Below, piece after piece: positions 8,274 to 17,178 of a DNA stretch of 64,000 nt (position 1 is its first letter; each line of letters begins with the position of its first letter). The notes beneath the pieces were generated by a model that saw only the letters and a list, made by a program, of their open reading frames with translations, was not told the DNA's origin and ran no database searches. The position numbers were made by a program, and so were the translations under genes. Source of the DNA: Bacillota bacterium (GTDB lineage: Bacteria > Bacteroidota > Bacteroidia > Bacteroidales > Bacteroidaceae); the NCBI GenBank assembly GCA_023664625.1, contig JAMPFD010000012.1:21291-85290 (forward strand). Direction: 5' to 3'.

Positions 8274-9515
8274 ATGAGGCTGCGGAGCGTACAAAGACAA
8301 ATGAGGTATCAGACTATTTTGAGACAAAGATTATTCCATATGGCATTCTTTTTCCTTGTAGCCGTCATGCCGATGGCGGCAGGGAACAAGTACGTACTGG
8401 TTATTGATGCCGGTCACGGCGGCAGGGATGCCGGTGCCGTGGGCTCTTTCTCCAAGGAGAAGGACATCAACCTCAAGGTCGCACTGAGCTTCGGCAGGTA
8501 CGTGGAGAATAATTGCCCTGACGTGAAGGTCATCTACACGAGGAAGAAGGATGTCTTCCTTGAACTCTATGAGCGTGCGGACATAGCCAATAAGAACCAT
8601 GCCGATGTCTTTGTCTCAATCCATACCAATGCCTTGCCGCGCGGCCATGTAGGACGTGGCGTGGAGACCTACTCCATGACGTTGCGGCGCTCGGAGGAAA
8701 AACTCTCTGCCGCCATGCGCGAGAACTCAGTGATAACGTATGAGGAAGGATACCAAGAGCGGTATGCCGGTTATGACTCCGGTTCGGAGGAGTCGGCGAT
8801 AATGTTCGAATATATCCATGACGAGAACATGGCGAAGAGCGTGGAACTTGCAAAATCCATACAGAAAAACCTCTGCTCTGCCGCCAACAGACCGAACAAG
8901 GGAGTAAAGCAAGACAATTTCCATGTGCTGCGGCGGACATCCATGCCGGCGTGCCTTGTCGAACTGGGATTTATCTCCACTCCCGACGAGGAACGTCTGC
9001 TGAACGATGAGTCGGCGATTGACAGGATGGGCTACGGTATTTATGCCGGTTTCGTGAAGTATATGGACAAAAACTCCGTTGTCACTCCCTACAAGGCAGG
9101 TGCCGAGACACAGATAGCCTTGCCTACGGTAGCCCCACAAAAGAAGAACGGCGGCCAGTCAAAGACGGACAACCGGCGGACGGAAAAGAGCAATAAGCCG
9201 GCGGACGGCGGGAACTTGAAGCAAAAAGGTGCAGGGGAAACTGCTTCACAGGGAACTTCAGACAGCAGTCCGCAAGCCTCGGACAAACTGACATATAAGG
9301 TGCAGTTCATGACCGCAACGAGTGTCCTGAAAGAAGGCGCGGCACTCTTCAAGGGCGTGACGGGCGCGGAATATTATAAAGACGGCAGTGTCTATAAGTA
9401 CACGATAGGCGACTGCGAGACGCTCTCCGAGGCGGCAAAGCTGAAGAAAGAGATGGCGGACAAGTTTCCTGACGCGTTCATAATAAAGTTCCGTAACGGG
9501 CAGCGCGTCAGATAA
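8274..9515 (+). CDS. N-acetylmuramoyl-L-alanine amidase with SPOR-like tail
   Basis: A 413-aa exported cell-wall hydrolase. A hydrophobic signal segment lies at about 20-36. The Amidase_3 domain follows with VIDAGHGGRD (zinc His at about 48), the conserved Glu in KEKD and SIHTNA further on. A low-complexity Lys/Ser/Gln linker (about 285-340) leads to a C-terminal SPOR-like domain (about 343-410) that would bind denuded glycan at the septum. The start could instead be the internal ATG at 8301. It is followed by an MCE gene, a pairing common in Bacteroidota. Confidence 0.88.
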   Translation: MRLRSVQRQMRYQTILRQRLFHMAFFFLVAVMPMAAGNKYVLVIDAGHGGRDAGAVGSFSKEKDINLKVALSFGRYVENNCPDVKVIYTRKKDVFLELYERADIANKNHADVFVSIHTNALPRGHVGRGVETYSMTLRRSEEKLSAAMRENSVITYEEGYQERYAGYDSGSEESAIMFEYIHDENMAKSVELAKSIQKNLCSAANRPNKGVKQDNFHVLRRTSMPACLVELGFISTPDEERLLNDESAIDRMGYGIYAGFVKYMDKNSVVTPYKAGAETQIALPTVAPQKKNGGQSKTDNRRTEKSNKPADGGNLKQKGAGETASQGTSDSSPQASDKLTYKVQFMTATSVLKEGAALFKGVTGAEYYKDGSVYKYTIGDCETLSEAAKLKKEMADKFPDAFIIKFRNGQRVR

Positions 9516-9547
9516 TCAAGGAAGAAATCAATTCAGAAATTAGCGAT

Positions 9548-10453
9548 ATGAAGAAATATTTTACCAAAGAAGTGCGCATTGCTCTGACAGTGCTTGTGGG
9601 AATTGTTGTCCTCTTTGCAGGAATGAATTTCCTGAAGGGTGTCATGCTCTTCTCCGATGACTATTCCTATAAGGTTCAGATTGCAGATGCCAACGGGCTT
9701 ACACAGTCTAATCCTGTTTACGCCAACGGTATGAAAGTCGGTGTGGTGCGCGATGTCGCCGTTGATTTTTCCGATATGTCAAAAGGCATCACCGTGACCA
9801 TTGACATCGACAAGCGCATGCGCATACCGGAGGGAACTGTGGCAGAGGTCGATGCAGACCTGATGGGCAATCTGAAGATGAACCTTGTCCTCTCGTCATC
9901 GGCAAAGACCGTGGAGCCGGGCGGAACCATCATGGGACGCGGTGCCGACGGAGTGATGAACAAGATGGCAGAGCTTGTGCCATATCTTGAGACCATAGTC
10001 CCGAAACTGGATTCCATCATGACAAGCGTCAACACGTTGCTTGCCGACCCTTCCATAGCAGCAATACTTCATAACACAGAGACCACGACGGCAAACCTGC
10101 GTACATCAACGGCAGAGCTTAACAGAATGCTCGCACAGCTTAACAGGAACGTGCCGGGACTGTTGCAGAAGGCTGACAGGACTATGGCTAATACAGAGGA
10201 ACTGACCGGAAAGCTTGCGAAAGTGGACGTAGCGGGAACCATGGCAAGCGTCAATACCACGCTGAAGAACTGCGAGGAACTGACAAACAAGCTGAATTCA
10301 AACGAAGGAACGATAGGGAAGTTCCTCAATGACCCTTCTCTCTATAATAACATGAATGCCACTATGCGTGACGCCGACTCTCTCATGATAGACCTAAAGG
10401 CTCATCCGAAGCGTTACGTACATTTCTCAATATTCGGAAAGAAGGATAAATAA
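9548..10453 (+). CDS. MlaD/MCE family lipid-transport protein
   Basis: A 301-aa protein with one N-terminal transmembrane helix (about 9-29) and a single MCE domain (about 38-115, NGLTQSNPVYANGMKVG). A long helical region rich in Asn, Thr and Leu heptads follows (about 150-270). MCE proteins form hexameric rings that carry phospholipids between membranes. No permease or ATPase partner lies nearby, so the transporter core must be encoded elsewhere. It starts 32 bp after the amidase gene and is probably cotranscribed with it. Confidence 0.85.
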   Translation: MKKYFTKEVRIALTVLVGIVVLFAGMNFLKGVMLFSDDYSYKVQIADANGLTQSNPVYANGMKVGVVRDVAVDFSDMSKGITVTIDIDKRMRIPEGTVAEVDADLMGNLKMNLVLSSSAKTVEPGGTIMGRGADGVMNKMAELVPYLETIVPKLDSIMTSVNTLLADPSIAAILHNTETTTANLRTSTAELNRMLAQLNRNVPGLLQKADRTMANTEELTGKLAKVDVAGTMASVNTTLKNCEELTNKLNSNEGTIGKFLNDPSLYNNMNATMRDADSLMIDLKAHPKRYVHFSIFGKKDK

Positions 10454-10518
10454 GACTGTTTTTTCTCCATACATTCTGCCCTGCATGGGCGGAGTGTGCA
10501 TAATTGAAAGGTACTATA

Positions 10519-11928
10519 GTGGCAGATTACAAGCAACTTTGGAAAGATACGCTCCGGCGTATTCAGGCAGATTTGGCTGCAGAGGGTAAGGAGGAAGAGT
10601 TCGGAAAATGGTTCCAGCCCGTCACTTTTGAATCGTTTGACATGCATACGCATCAGTTGCTGCTGCGTGTTCCGGGACGTGCATACATAGACCAGATAGA
10701 GAAAAATCATCTCCGTGTCTTTGCCAAAGCCCTCATAGCGGCATACGGTAAAGGCGTGAAGCTGAACTACCGTATCGTAGTCGTAAAGGAAGACAATGAG
10801 ACAGTCGTGGAGGCTTCTGATCCGGAGATTGTCGCACCGCGTGGCAATGCTTCCCAGAAGCAGTCCAAGCTTCCGGAGGTGGATCCGCAGCTGACACCGA
10901 GCCTTAATTTCAAGAACTTCATCGAGGGCGAGTCAAATAAGCTCTCACGCTCTGTGGGACTGAACATTGCCGAGCATCCGAGAAGCTCAAAGTTCAATCC
11001 GTTCTTTATCTTCGGACCCTCAGGATGCGGAAAGACTCACCTGATTACGGCGATAGGCCTTCGTGCCAAGGAACTTTATCCGAACCTCCGCGTGCTTTAT
11101 GTCTCTGCGCGCACCTTCCGTCAGCAATATACAAGTGCCGTGACGGATAATAAAGTCAATGACTTCATAGCTTTCTACCAGACTCTGGACATGCTCATCG
11201 TGGACGATATCCAGGAATGGGCATCCCAGGAGAAGACGCAGGACACATTCTTCCATATCTTTGATTATCTTTTCCGCAGAGGTAAGAGAATAATCCTTGC
11301 CTCTGACCGCTCACCGGCACAGCTGAGAGGCATGCATGAGCGACTTATCACACGTTTCGTCTGCGGTGCCACCTGTGAGCTGATGAAGCCTAACATGCAG
11401 CTGTGTGTCGACATCTTGAAGAACAAAATAGTGCATGACGGACTTGTGCCGCTATTCCCTGAGGAAGTGATCATGTACATAGCCACTACGGTTGTCAACA
11501 GCAGTGTCAGAGATTTGCAGGGGATAATAAATTCGCTGATGGTCTATAGTATTGCCGGCAGTACGGAGATTGACCTTCCTCTTGCAGAGAAAGTCATAAA
11601 GCGTATCGTCGCTTTTACGGACGATACGCCGGTGACTCTGGACAATATCGTTGACAGTGTATGCCTTGTATGCAGCGTCACTCCGCAGGACATCAACAGC
11701 AAGTCAAGGAAGAAGGACATCACGGAGGCGCGCCAGATTGTCATGTATCTTGCGCAGACGCTTACGAACATGCCTGCCACCCGTATCGGCAGGCTTGTCG
11801 GCGGCAGGGACCATTCGACAGTGGCGCATTCATGTAGAAAGATAAAGGTCGCGCTTGAGAAGGACAAGCAGTTGCGCCAGCTTGTCGGAAAAATAAAGAA
11901 GGAAATAAAGGCTGCAACGGCAAAATAG
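10519..11928 (+). CDS. dnaA: Chromosomal replication initiator DnaA
   Basis: AAA+ initiator that binds DnaA boxes at oriC. Domain I is at the N-terminus, and the AAA+ core has P-loop GPSGCGKT and Walker B LIVDDIQ. Domain IV ends with the DnaA signature GGRDHSTVAHSC. I prefer GTG at 10519 (protein beginning MADYKQLW), with AAAGG 8 bp upstream. TTG at 10504 would add five residues. The usual dnaN/recF neighbours are absent, and I see no DnaA-box cluster next to the gene, so oriC is not obviously here. Confidence 0.93.
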   Translation: MADYKQLWKDTLRRIQADLAAEGKEEEFGKWFQPVTFESFDMHTHQLLLRVPGRAYIDQIEKNHLRVFAKALIAAYGKGVKLNYRIVVVKEDNETVVEASDPEIVAPRGNASQKQSKLPEVDPQLTPSLNFKNFIEGESNKLSRSVGLNIAEHPRSSKFNPFFIFGPSGCGKTHLITAIGLRAKELYPNLRVLYVSARTFRQQYTSAVTDNKVNDFIAFYQTLDMLIVDDIQEWASQEKTQDTFFHIFDYLFRRGKRIILASDRSPAQLRGMHERLITRFVCGATCELMKPNMQLCVDILKNKIVHDGLVPLFPEEVIMYIATTVVNSSVRDLQGIINSLMVYSIAGSTEIDLPLAEKVIKRIVAFTDDTPVTLDNIVDSVCLVCSVTPQDINSKSRKKDITEARQIVMYLAQTLTNMPATRIGRLVGGRDHSTVAHSCRKIKVALEKDKQLRQLVGKIKKEIKAATAK

Positions 11929-12030
11929 GACGCTGTTGCTTAAAAAATACGAAGTTTCACGGGAAATCGTGATGATTGTGTCCGTGATGATGGAAAAGGT
12001 TGGCATGCCTGAGCCGTCTTCTATTGTGAT

Positions 12031-12096
12031 AACCATAAAAAATCGGATGAAGTACTGGGTAAGACTCTCAGTAGTTCATCCGATTTTTTTTATGGT
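12031..12096 (+). terminator. Terminator downstream of dnaA
   Basis: Two arms of about 21 bp, containing AAAATCGGATGAA and TTCATCCGATTTT, pair with an A-run before and a run of eight T inside the second arm. It may act in both directions. Confidence 0.85.
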
Positions 12097-12556
12097 ATAA
12101 GCTTTATGGGATTTTTTTCTGTCTGTAATTGTCTGAAATCATCTGTAGATAGAGACGTATTAACAGTTATTTTATAAGGTTTATTTCTAGATAATCCGTC
12201 TGTAGGCACATACTTAGCAGGAATTGGCAAGAATCAATCTTTGATGCTTGCCTTATTTTCTTTCATGTTTCGCACAGTAAAGTCTATTGTATTCCCTACT
12301 GCACTCACATGTTATTTGGGTTTCTGACGCCAATGGAATTACCTTTGCACTGCAAACAGAACTTCTTGTTCTGAAGCAAGGAACGTCCTTTGACATGATT
12401 ACATTATAAACCATCAATGTTCTTATGTAGTCAGCATGAATGGCATGGCATATAAACAAGTGTGAAGGAGTGATCTTTGCTGTTGTTTTTGCAAGACAGA
12501 CAGGCACGAGGAGAGAAAACAAAAAAATGGCTGTTTTGAAAAGTTGCAGATTGTTA
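12097..12556. other. AT-rich gap without a recognisable gene
   Basis: This lies in the convergent gap between dnaA and gdhA. Minus-strand frames at about 12253-12522 and 12423-12638 are open but look like chance: no ribosome-binding site, unusual composition and no recognisable domain. No RNA motif was recognised. Confidence 0.4.
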
Positions 12557-12737
12557 TTAAGTAGCTATTGAAAAATATTTCACAATATAATATTTTCTCA
12601 CTAAAACTTGTTCTTCTTTGTCGTTTGGTTCTTGTCACTCAGTAACAATGCCAGCATTGTTACTTCGATTCCGTATGCTAACCGCCTCAAAAACAACTAT
12701 GCTTTTTTAGTATAAACTGATGTACAACAGTTACTTA
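12557..12737. mobile_element. MITE-like element, copy 1 (about 181 bp)
   Basis: The ends are imperfect inverted repeats: TTAAGTAGCTATTG on the left and CAACAGTTACTTA on the right. Internal landmarks shared with copies at 20583 and 44522 are TTTTCTCACTAA, CTTGTCACTCAGT, CGTATGCTAACCGCC and TTTTTAGTATAAA. It has no coding capacity, and no target duplication is obvious. The right end stops 2 bp before the gdhA-side hairpin at 12740. This is the most diverged copy. Confidence 0.8.
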
Positions 12738-12739
12738 TG

Positions 12740-12800
12740 ACTATCAGAAAGAGTCGTATCAGTACTCAAGCCTGAGTTTGATACGACTCTTTCAGATAGT
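12740..12800 (-). terminator. Strong hairpin downstream of gdhA
   Basis: Two 22-bp arms (12740-12761 and 12779-12800) pair with one mismatch. On the gdhA strand no T-run follows, because the MITE-like copy begins 2 bp further on. It was probably the gdhA terminator before the insertion. Confidence 0.7.
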
Positions 12801-12873
12801 CTTTTGGAATGCTTAAATTTCAATTGAAAAGTTCATCTTCTCAAAAAAGAGTTTTTACACACTCTCTGAAGTC

Positions 12874-14211
12874 TTATACTACGCCCTGCGCCATCATTGC
12901 GTTGGCAACTTTCATAAAGCCCGCAATGTTCGCGCCCTTGACATAGTCAATGTAACCGTTTTCCTGCTTGCCGTATTTCACACACTGCTCATGTATGGAG
13001 TGCATGATGTAGTGAAGTTTCTCGTCAACCTCTGCTTCTGACCACGACAGGCGTATGGCGTTCTGAGTCATTTCCAGACCAGAGGTTGCCACGCCGCCGG
13101 CATTCACAGCCTTGCCGGGAGCGAAGAGCATACCGGCCTCTATGAACTTATCTACAGCCTCAGCAGTGCAGCCCATGTTACTTACCTCTGCAACACACAG
13201 TGGTTTGTTCGCAAGAAGCATATCAGCATCCTCCGCGCTTACCTCGTTCTGTGTGGCACAAGGAAGGGCAATATCGCACTTTTGCTCCCATGGACGCTTG
13301 CCGGGGAAGAATGTTGCTTCAGGGAATTCCTCTGCGTAAGGCGCGCAGACATCGTTGCCGCTGGCCCGCAGTTCAAGCATATAGTCGATTTTCTCACCGC
13401 TGATACCATCAGGGTCATAGATGTATCCATCAGGGCCGGAGATTGTGATGACCTTCGCGCCAAGTTCTGTGGCTTTTGTTGCCGCACCCCAAGCCACATT
13501 GCCGAAGCCGCTTATAGCCACGGTCTTTCCCTTAATGTCGATGCCGTGAGTCTGAAGCATTTCGTTTACGAAATAGAGTGCGCCGAAGCCTGTAGCTTCA
13601 GGACGTATGCGGCTGCCGCCCCAGTCGAGTCCCTTGCCGGTCAGGACTCCGTTCCATTTGTGTGTCAGTTTCTTGTACATGCCGAAGAGATATCCGATCT
13701 CTCTTGCACCAACACCGATGTCGCCTGCAGGGACATCCTCATCGGGGCCGATAACTTTCACAAGTTCCGTCATGAACGACTGGCAGAAGCGCATAACCTC
13801 ATTGTCTGAACGTCCGCGTATGGAGAAGTCACTGCCGCCCTTGCCGCCACCCATTGGCAACGTGGTCAAGGCGTTCTTGAACGTCTGCTCAAAGCCGAGG
13901 AACTTAAGTATGGAGAGATTTACGGAAGGGTGGAAGCGCAGTCCGCCTTTGTAAGGACCTATTGCGCTGTTGAACTGCACACGGTAGCCGAGATTGACAT
14001 GCACTTCGCCGTTGTCATCAACCCATGGCACTCGGAATGTGATTACACGCTCCGGCTCTACAATACGCTCTATGATTTTCGCATGTTCAAATTCAGGATG
14101 CTGGTTGTAGACATCCTTGACAGAATTCAGTACTTCGCGCACAGCCTGCAGATATTCCTGCTCGCCTGGATGCTTTTGCTCCAGTTGCTGCATGATTTTC
14201 TGTACATCCAT
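12874..14211 (-). CDS. gdhA: NADP-type glutamate dehydrogenase
   Basis: A 445-aa hexameric enzyme of ammonium assimilation, converting 2-oxoglutarate and NH4 to glutamate. It has the GDH active-site run PMGGGKGGSDF with the catalytic lysine and the Rossmann segment AISGFGNVAWGAA. The C-terminus is NAMMAQGVV, and the length fits the approximately 445-aa NADP family. Coenzyme choice is inferred from subfamily resemblance. The gene is monocistronic, facing a hairpin on its 3' side. Confidence 0.95.
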   Translation of the reverse strand: MDVQKIMQQLEQKHPGEQEYLQAVREVLNSVKDVYNQHPEFEHAKIIERIVEPERVITFRVPWVDDNGEVHVNLGYRVQFNSAIGPYKGGLRFHPSVNLSILKFLGFEQTFKNALTTLPMGGGKGGSDFSIRGRSDNEVMRFCQSFMTELVKVIGPDEDVPAGDIGVGAREIGYLFGMYKKLTHKWNGVLTGKGLDWGGSRIRPEATGFGALYFVNEMLQTHGIDIKGKTVAISGFGNVAWGAATKATELGAKVITISGPDGYIYDPDGISGEKIDYMLELRASGNDVCAPYAEEFPEATFFPGKRPWEQKCDIALPCATQNEVSAEDADMLLANKPLCVAEVSNMGCTAEAVDKFIEAGMLFAPGKAVNAGGVATSGLEMTQNAIRLSWSEAEVDEKLHYIMHSIHEQCVKYGKQENGYIDYVKGANIAGFMKVANAMMAQGVV

Positions 14212-14435
14212 AGTAAGATAGTTTTATGGTTAAGTTTATTTTGTGTTTGTTTTTCATCGGCAAAAGTACTGTTTTTTCCTGTAATAACCAAATAAAACGG
14301 CTGGAAAAATCATGTAGTTCATAATTCACCTTATATTATTAGATTCATGGCTATAGTTATTTATGATAAAGTACGTTGAATTGTGGCTGCAGGGATGGGT
14401 AATGTGGCTGTATCCTGTTTTTCATGGAAAAGCAA

Positions 14436-14465
14436 ACAGTGCCCCGGTTCGTGCCGGGACACTGT
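14436..14465 (-). terminator. Hairpin terminator below the 14591-16273 genes
   Basis: Arms ACAGTGCCCCGG and CCGGGACACTGT pair with one mismatch. On the minus strand they are followed by TTGCTTTTCC. It lies in the otherwise empty 14212-14590 gap and fits the end of the lipoprotein/pseudogene unit. Confidence 0.65.
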
Positions 14466-14590
14466 GGTGATATTCTCGCTCTTCTTCTGTTCTATGATGC
14501 TGTGGAATTTACAAATTCGATGGCATTATTGAGAGATGATGTGCTGTTGTTCTCATTTCTGCCGGTGATATATAAAGACGTTCTGCTGTT

Positions 14591-15583
14591 CTACCATCCA
14601 TCGATGGTGATGCTATAGATTTTTCCGTTGACGTCCTCATTGAAGTTCACACCATTGAATACTGCTGCCCAGCCGGCTGCGCCATTGCTGACCACACCTT
14701 TCTGGCGTTTCAGGTCTGCAATGCTGTCGCCAACGCGGAAGAGCATGCGGTTGACATTGACTCCGGGAAATTGCCCGCAGACTTCCATTACGAAGAGTTT
14801 TCCGTCCTCATCGGCCGTGGCGTTGATTATTTCCTTGCCGTTGCGATGGAATACAATAGAGGTCGTCTTGCCGTCAGGACCCTCCTCGGTTTCTCCAATG
14901 ACCATTTTGTCGTATAGTCCGTCCATGGTTTGGGGAAGCTGCTTTACGGTGGTGCCGAGACGGAGCATGCCTATGCTCTCTGATGTTACGAGTGGCGGGT
15001 CTATGATTGTCACATTCTCGAGTACAAAGGTGAAATACTGTTTTACAGCGTCCATGGGATATTGCCCCGATACCCACCCGTGAAAGGGATTTCATGTTCT
15101 GTGGTACGCCTGTGATGACCAGTGTGCCATTGGCATACTGGTGTGCCGGGATGTCTACGCTTACTCCTTCACTGCTTACAAGTTGACCAAGTGCGATTCG
15201 TGAAATCTTGTACTCCTGTCCGTTGCTGCCAAACGCTGTCACTTTATTGTCTTTAGTATCGTTGCTGTAGTTGCGTAGCCATATGTTTTCCACGTTGCGG
15301 TCTCCTTTATTAGGAAACTGGAATGTCAGTCGCAGTCCGCCGTCAGGCCATCGCTCGCAGATGCTGTAGTTCATTCCTATACCCATGTATTGACCGTAGG
15401 CAGACATTCTCATGTCGCCGACATTTATTGTGTTTCCGAGCTTCTTGCCGTAGCCGGAGGATGTGTTGTCGCTAAGGGTAGAAGAGACCTTGTCAAGTGC
15501 CTTTCCGAGTTTCTTCAGGAATTGTGCATCCGACTGTATTGGCAGGAGAAATACAGTGGCACAGATGATAGTGTTCTTTTCAT
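14591..15583 (-). pseudogene. Frameshifted gene for a small exported protein
   Basis: One gene appears to be broken twice. The ATG at 15583 begins MKRT. A shift near 15567-15580 is then needed to enter the frame that reads a signal peptide (ICATVFLLPIQSDAQ) and continues into MRMSAYGQYMGIGMNYSICE. A second shift at the GGGG run 15065-15068 is needed to join ...SRVGIG to QYPMDAVKQYFTFVLENVT and reach the stop at 14591. About 325 residues would result. The family is unknown to me. It follows a lipoprotein gene on the same strand. Sequencing error at the G-run cannot be excluded. Confidence 0.6.
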
Positions 15584-15658
15584 GATAGTGTGTTGTTTTT
15601 GTGAAAGAAGTCTGAGTGTTTACGTGAGATGTGGGGAAGGTGCCCTTTTCTTGTAGCG

Positions 15659-16273
15659 TTATTCCGTGAGAACGCGGATCTTTGTAATTCTGTCTGTTGC
15701 ACTGAGATGTTCCAGCGTCTTCTCAGGATTTCTTCCTATGGAATATAGTTGTATGGTCAGCGTGACGGAGTCATCAGTGCCGGATGCCATGCTCTCTGTA
15801 AGGACATTGCCTTCTTCGTCAAGCATTTGGCATCGCATAAGGCGTGGCATTGTTCCTGATGTCTTTGCCTTGATGACAATATTTGCAACTTTTCCGGCTT
15901 TGACATGTTCTATAGTTCCATCGGAAATTGTCACGCCCGAGCCTTCTGCTGCAACGATGTCAACAGGTCTGCCCTCAAGTTCCCTGCCCATGGCGGCTGC
16001 TTTTTCCACGAGAGCCTTATCCTCCTCCATGTACTGTTGGGCGAGCTTGACATTTTCTTCCATGATGCTGTTGCGTTCATCCATGTTCTTTGTGTTCATG
16101 GCACGCTGTGTGTTTTCCGTGATTTCCTGATTGTGCATGGCCATCTCTGTATAGACGGCGGGCAGTCCTTCCAAGATTCCTTGTTTCTTGCTCTGTGAAC
16201 ACGATAGTGTCAGAATAATTACAACAGCAGCAGCTACATGCAGTACGGTTGCTTTTAGAATAGTTCTTTTCAT
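15659..16273 (-). CDS. Predicted lipoprotein, unknown function
   Basis: A 204-aa protein with an N-terminal hydrophobic segment ending in the lipobox ILTLSC, so lipid attachment at about Cys25 is likely. Residues about 40-110 look helical and charged, and the C-terminal half is beta-rich. The family is not recognised. It is the first intact gene of a small minus-strand unit whose next member is the frameshifted gene ending at 14591. The two were probably functional partners, though this is inference from order only. Confidence 0.65.
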   Translation of the reverse strand: MKRTILKATVLHVAAAVVIILTLSCSQSKKQGILEGLPAVYTEMAMHNQEITENTQRAMNTKNMDERNSIMEENVKLAQQYMEEDKALVEKAAAMGRELEGRPVDIVAAEGSGVTISDGTIEHVKAGKVANIVIKAKTSGTMPRLMRCQMLDEEGNVLTESMASGTDDSVTLTIQLYSIGRNPEKTLEHLSATDRITKIRVLTE

Positions 16274-16292
16274 AAATGTATGTGATATTTGT

Positions 16293-16569
16293 TTACATTT
16301 TTACTTTTCGGCCGTTTATAATATGGATTCCATGTTCAGGGTACTGTACCTCTGCCCACTGAAGATTGTAAATCTTTATCGCCTTGTCTCTACTCTGCCC
16401 GAGATGGCACAGGGCAGGGTGGCAAGGTTCCCCGAGCTTGTCGCATTCTGGCTATATGATTCAGATCCGTTTGCTTTCATTTTCTCTTTGGTCGATTGAG
16501 GTCAAAAGTCTTCAGGTCGTTCTGTGCAATAGCGTTGGAGACTATAAGTAAAATGTTCAGGGAACTCAT
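16293..16569 (-). pseudogene. Decayed small secreted-protein gene
   Basis: The minus strand starts MSSLNILLIVSNAIAQNDLK, which looks like a signal peptide, and the frame stops after KRK. A shifted frame carries on through KEKMKANGSESYSQ. A third ends in IYNLQWAEVQYPEHGIHII then NGRKVKM and a stop. That tail resembles the C-terminal 'YNLxG...GIYIVNGRKV' ending common on Prevotella surface and secreted proteins. At least two shifts, or an internal deletion, are required. Recognition rests mainly on the tail. Confidence 0.45.
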
Positions 16570-16682
16570 GTTGAAAAAATATTTGTATGATTTCTGAAAA
16601 GAGTGTCCTTTTAGAAACTTTATTCGATGGACTTGAGATTTTTACAATGTATAGGAAGATATGTGAACGGCGTTGTCTTTTG

Positions 16683-16690
16683 CAAATATA
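16683..16690 (-). promoter_or_regulatory. Possible promoter -7 box for the decayed secreted gene
   Basis: Reading minus gives TATATTTG, matching TAnnTTTG, 114 bp upstream of the ATG at 16569. It may also serve the lipoprotein gene at 16273. Between this box and 16984 I see nothing else. Confidence 0.35.
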
Positions 16691-16983
16691 CTTCTTTTTT
16701 TAAAATTATCGCAGAAAACATCCTGGTATGTCTGACAGCGCGATGTGGAAACTACGGAAAACCGTCAAATATGGTATGTTTGGCATTCATGTGGTTGTAA
16801 AACAACGGGATTACATGGTAAACAGTATGTTGACGCATCGTACTGCTTGTTTCTTATCAAAAACTCATGCCGTTTTTATAGAGATATTTGGCTTTCCACA
16901 TGGTATTTCCTTCAAATCCGTTAACAAGTCGTAATTTTAGGGGATTGTCTATAAGAATATTTTACAAATACGAGGAATCTTCG

Positions 16984-16991
16984 TAACTTTG
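16984..16991 (+). promoter_or_regulatory. Promoter -7 box of the thiamine uptake unit
   Basis: TAACTTTG matches TAnnTTTG about 25 bp before the TPP aptamer, so transcription should start within a few bases of 17000. Confidence 0.7.
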
Positions 16992-17015
16992 CATGTGAAA
17001 AGCAAACTGCTTTTT

Positions 17016-17090
17016 AAGGGGTGCCCACTTATTGGTGGTGCTGAGAACAAACCCTCGAACCTGATCCGGGTAATGCCGGCGTAGGAATAG
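17016..17090 (+). promoter_or_regulatory. TPP riboswitch (THI element)
   Basis: The conserved thi-box parts appear in order: GGGGTGCCC, GGTGCTGAGA, ACCCTCGAACCTGATCCGGG and TAATGCCGGCGTAGGAATAG. This binds thiamine pyrophosphate and turns expression down when TPP is plentiful. It lies in the leader of a TonB-dependent receptor gene, which predicts a thiamine or thiamine-precursor substrate. Confidence 0.95.
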
Positions 17091-17091
17091 C

Positions 17092-17152
17092 GACATCCTC
17101 GCTTCTTTATAAAAAGGGAGGAGATGTCAGAAACAGGTTTCTATCCCTTTTT
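17092..17152 (+). terminator. Riboswitch expression platform: terminator and antiterminator
   Basis: The arms AAAAAGGGA (17111-17119) and TCCCTTTTT (17144-17152) form a hairpin ending in T's. GACATCCTC (17092-17100) can instead pair with GAGGAGATGTC (17118-17128), allowing for a two-base bulge. The two pairings share bases 17118-17119, so they should be mutually exclusive. This supports transcriptional control, though no folding was computed. Confidence 0.6.
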
Positions 17153-17178
17153 CAGAACTATCATCAGAATATGAACAG

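Noticed and set aside
12253..12638. Overlapping minus-strand frames of 89 and 71 aa between dnaA and gdhA
   Set aside because: No start signals, cysteine-rich chance-like composition, and the second runs into the MITE-like element.
17040..17075. Text CTCGAACCTGATCC as a tRNA T-loop
   Set aside because: It is part of the conserved thi-box of the TPP riboswitch. No acceptor stem or anticodon arm is present.
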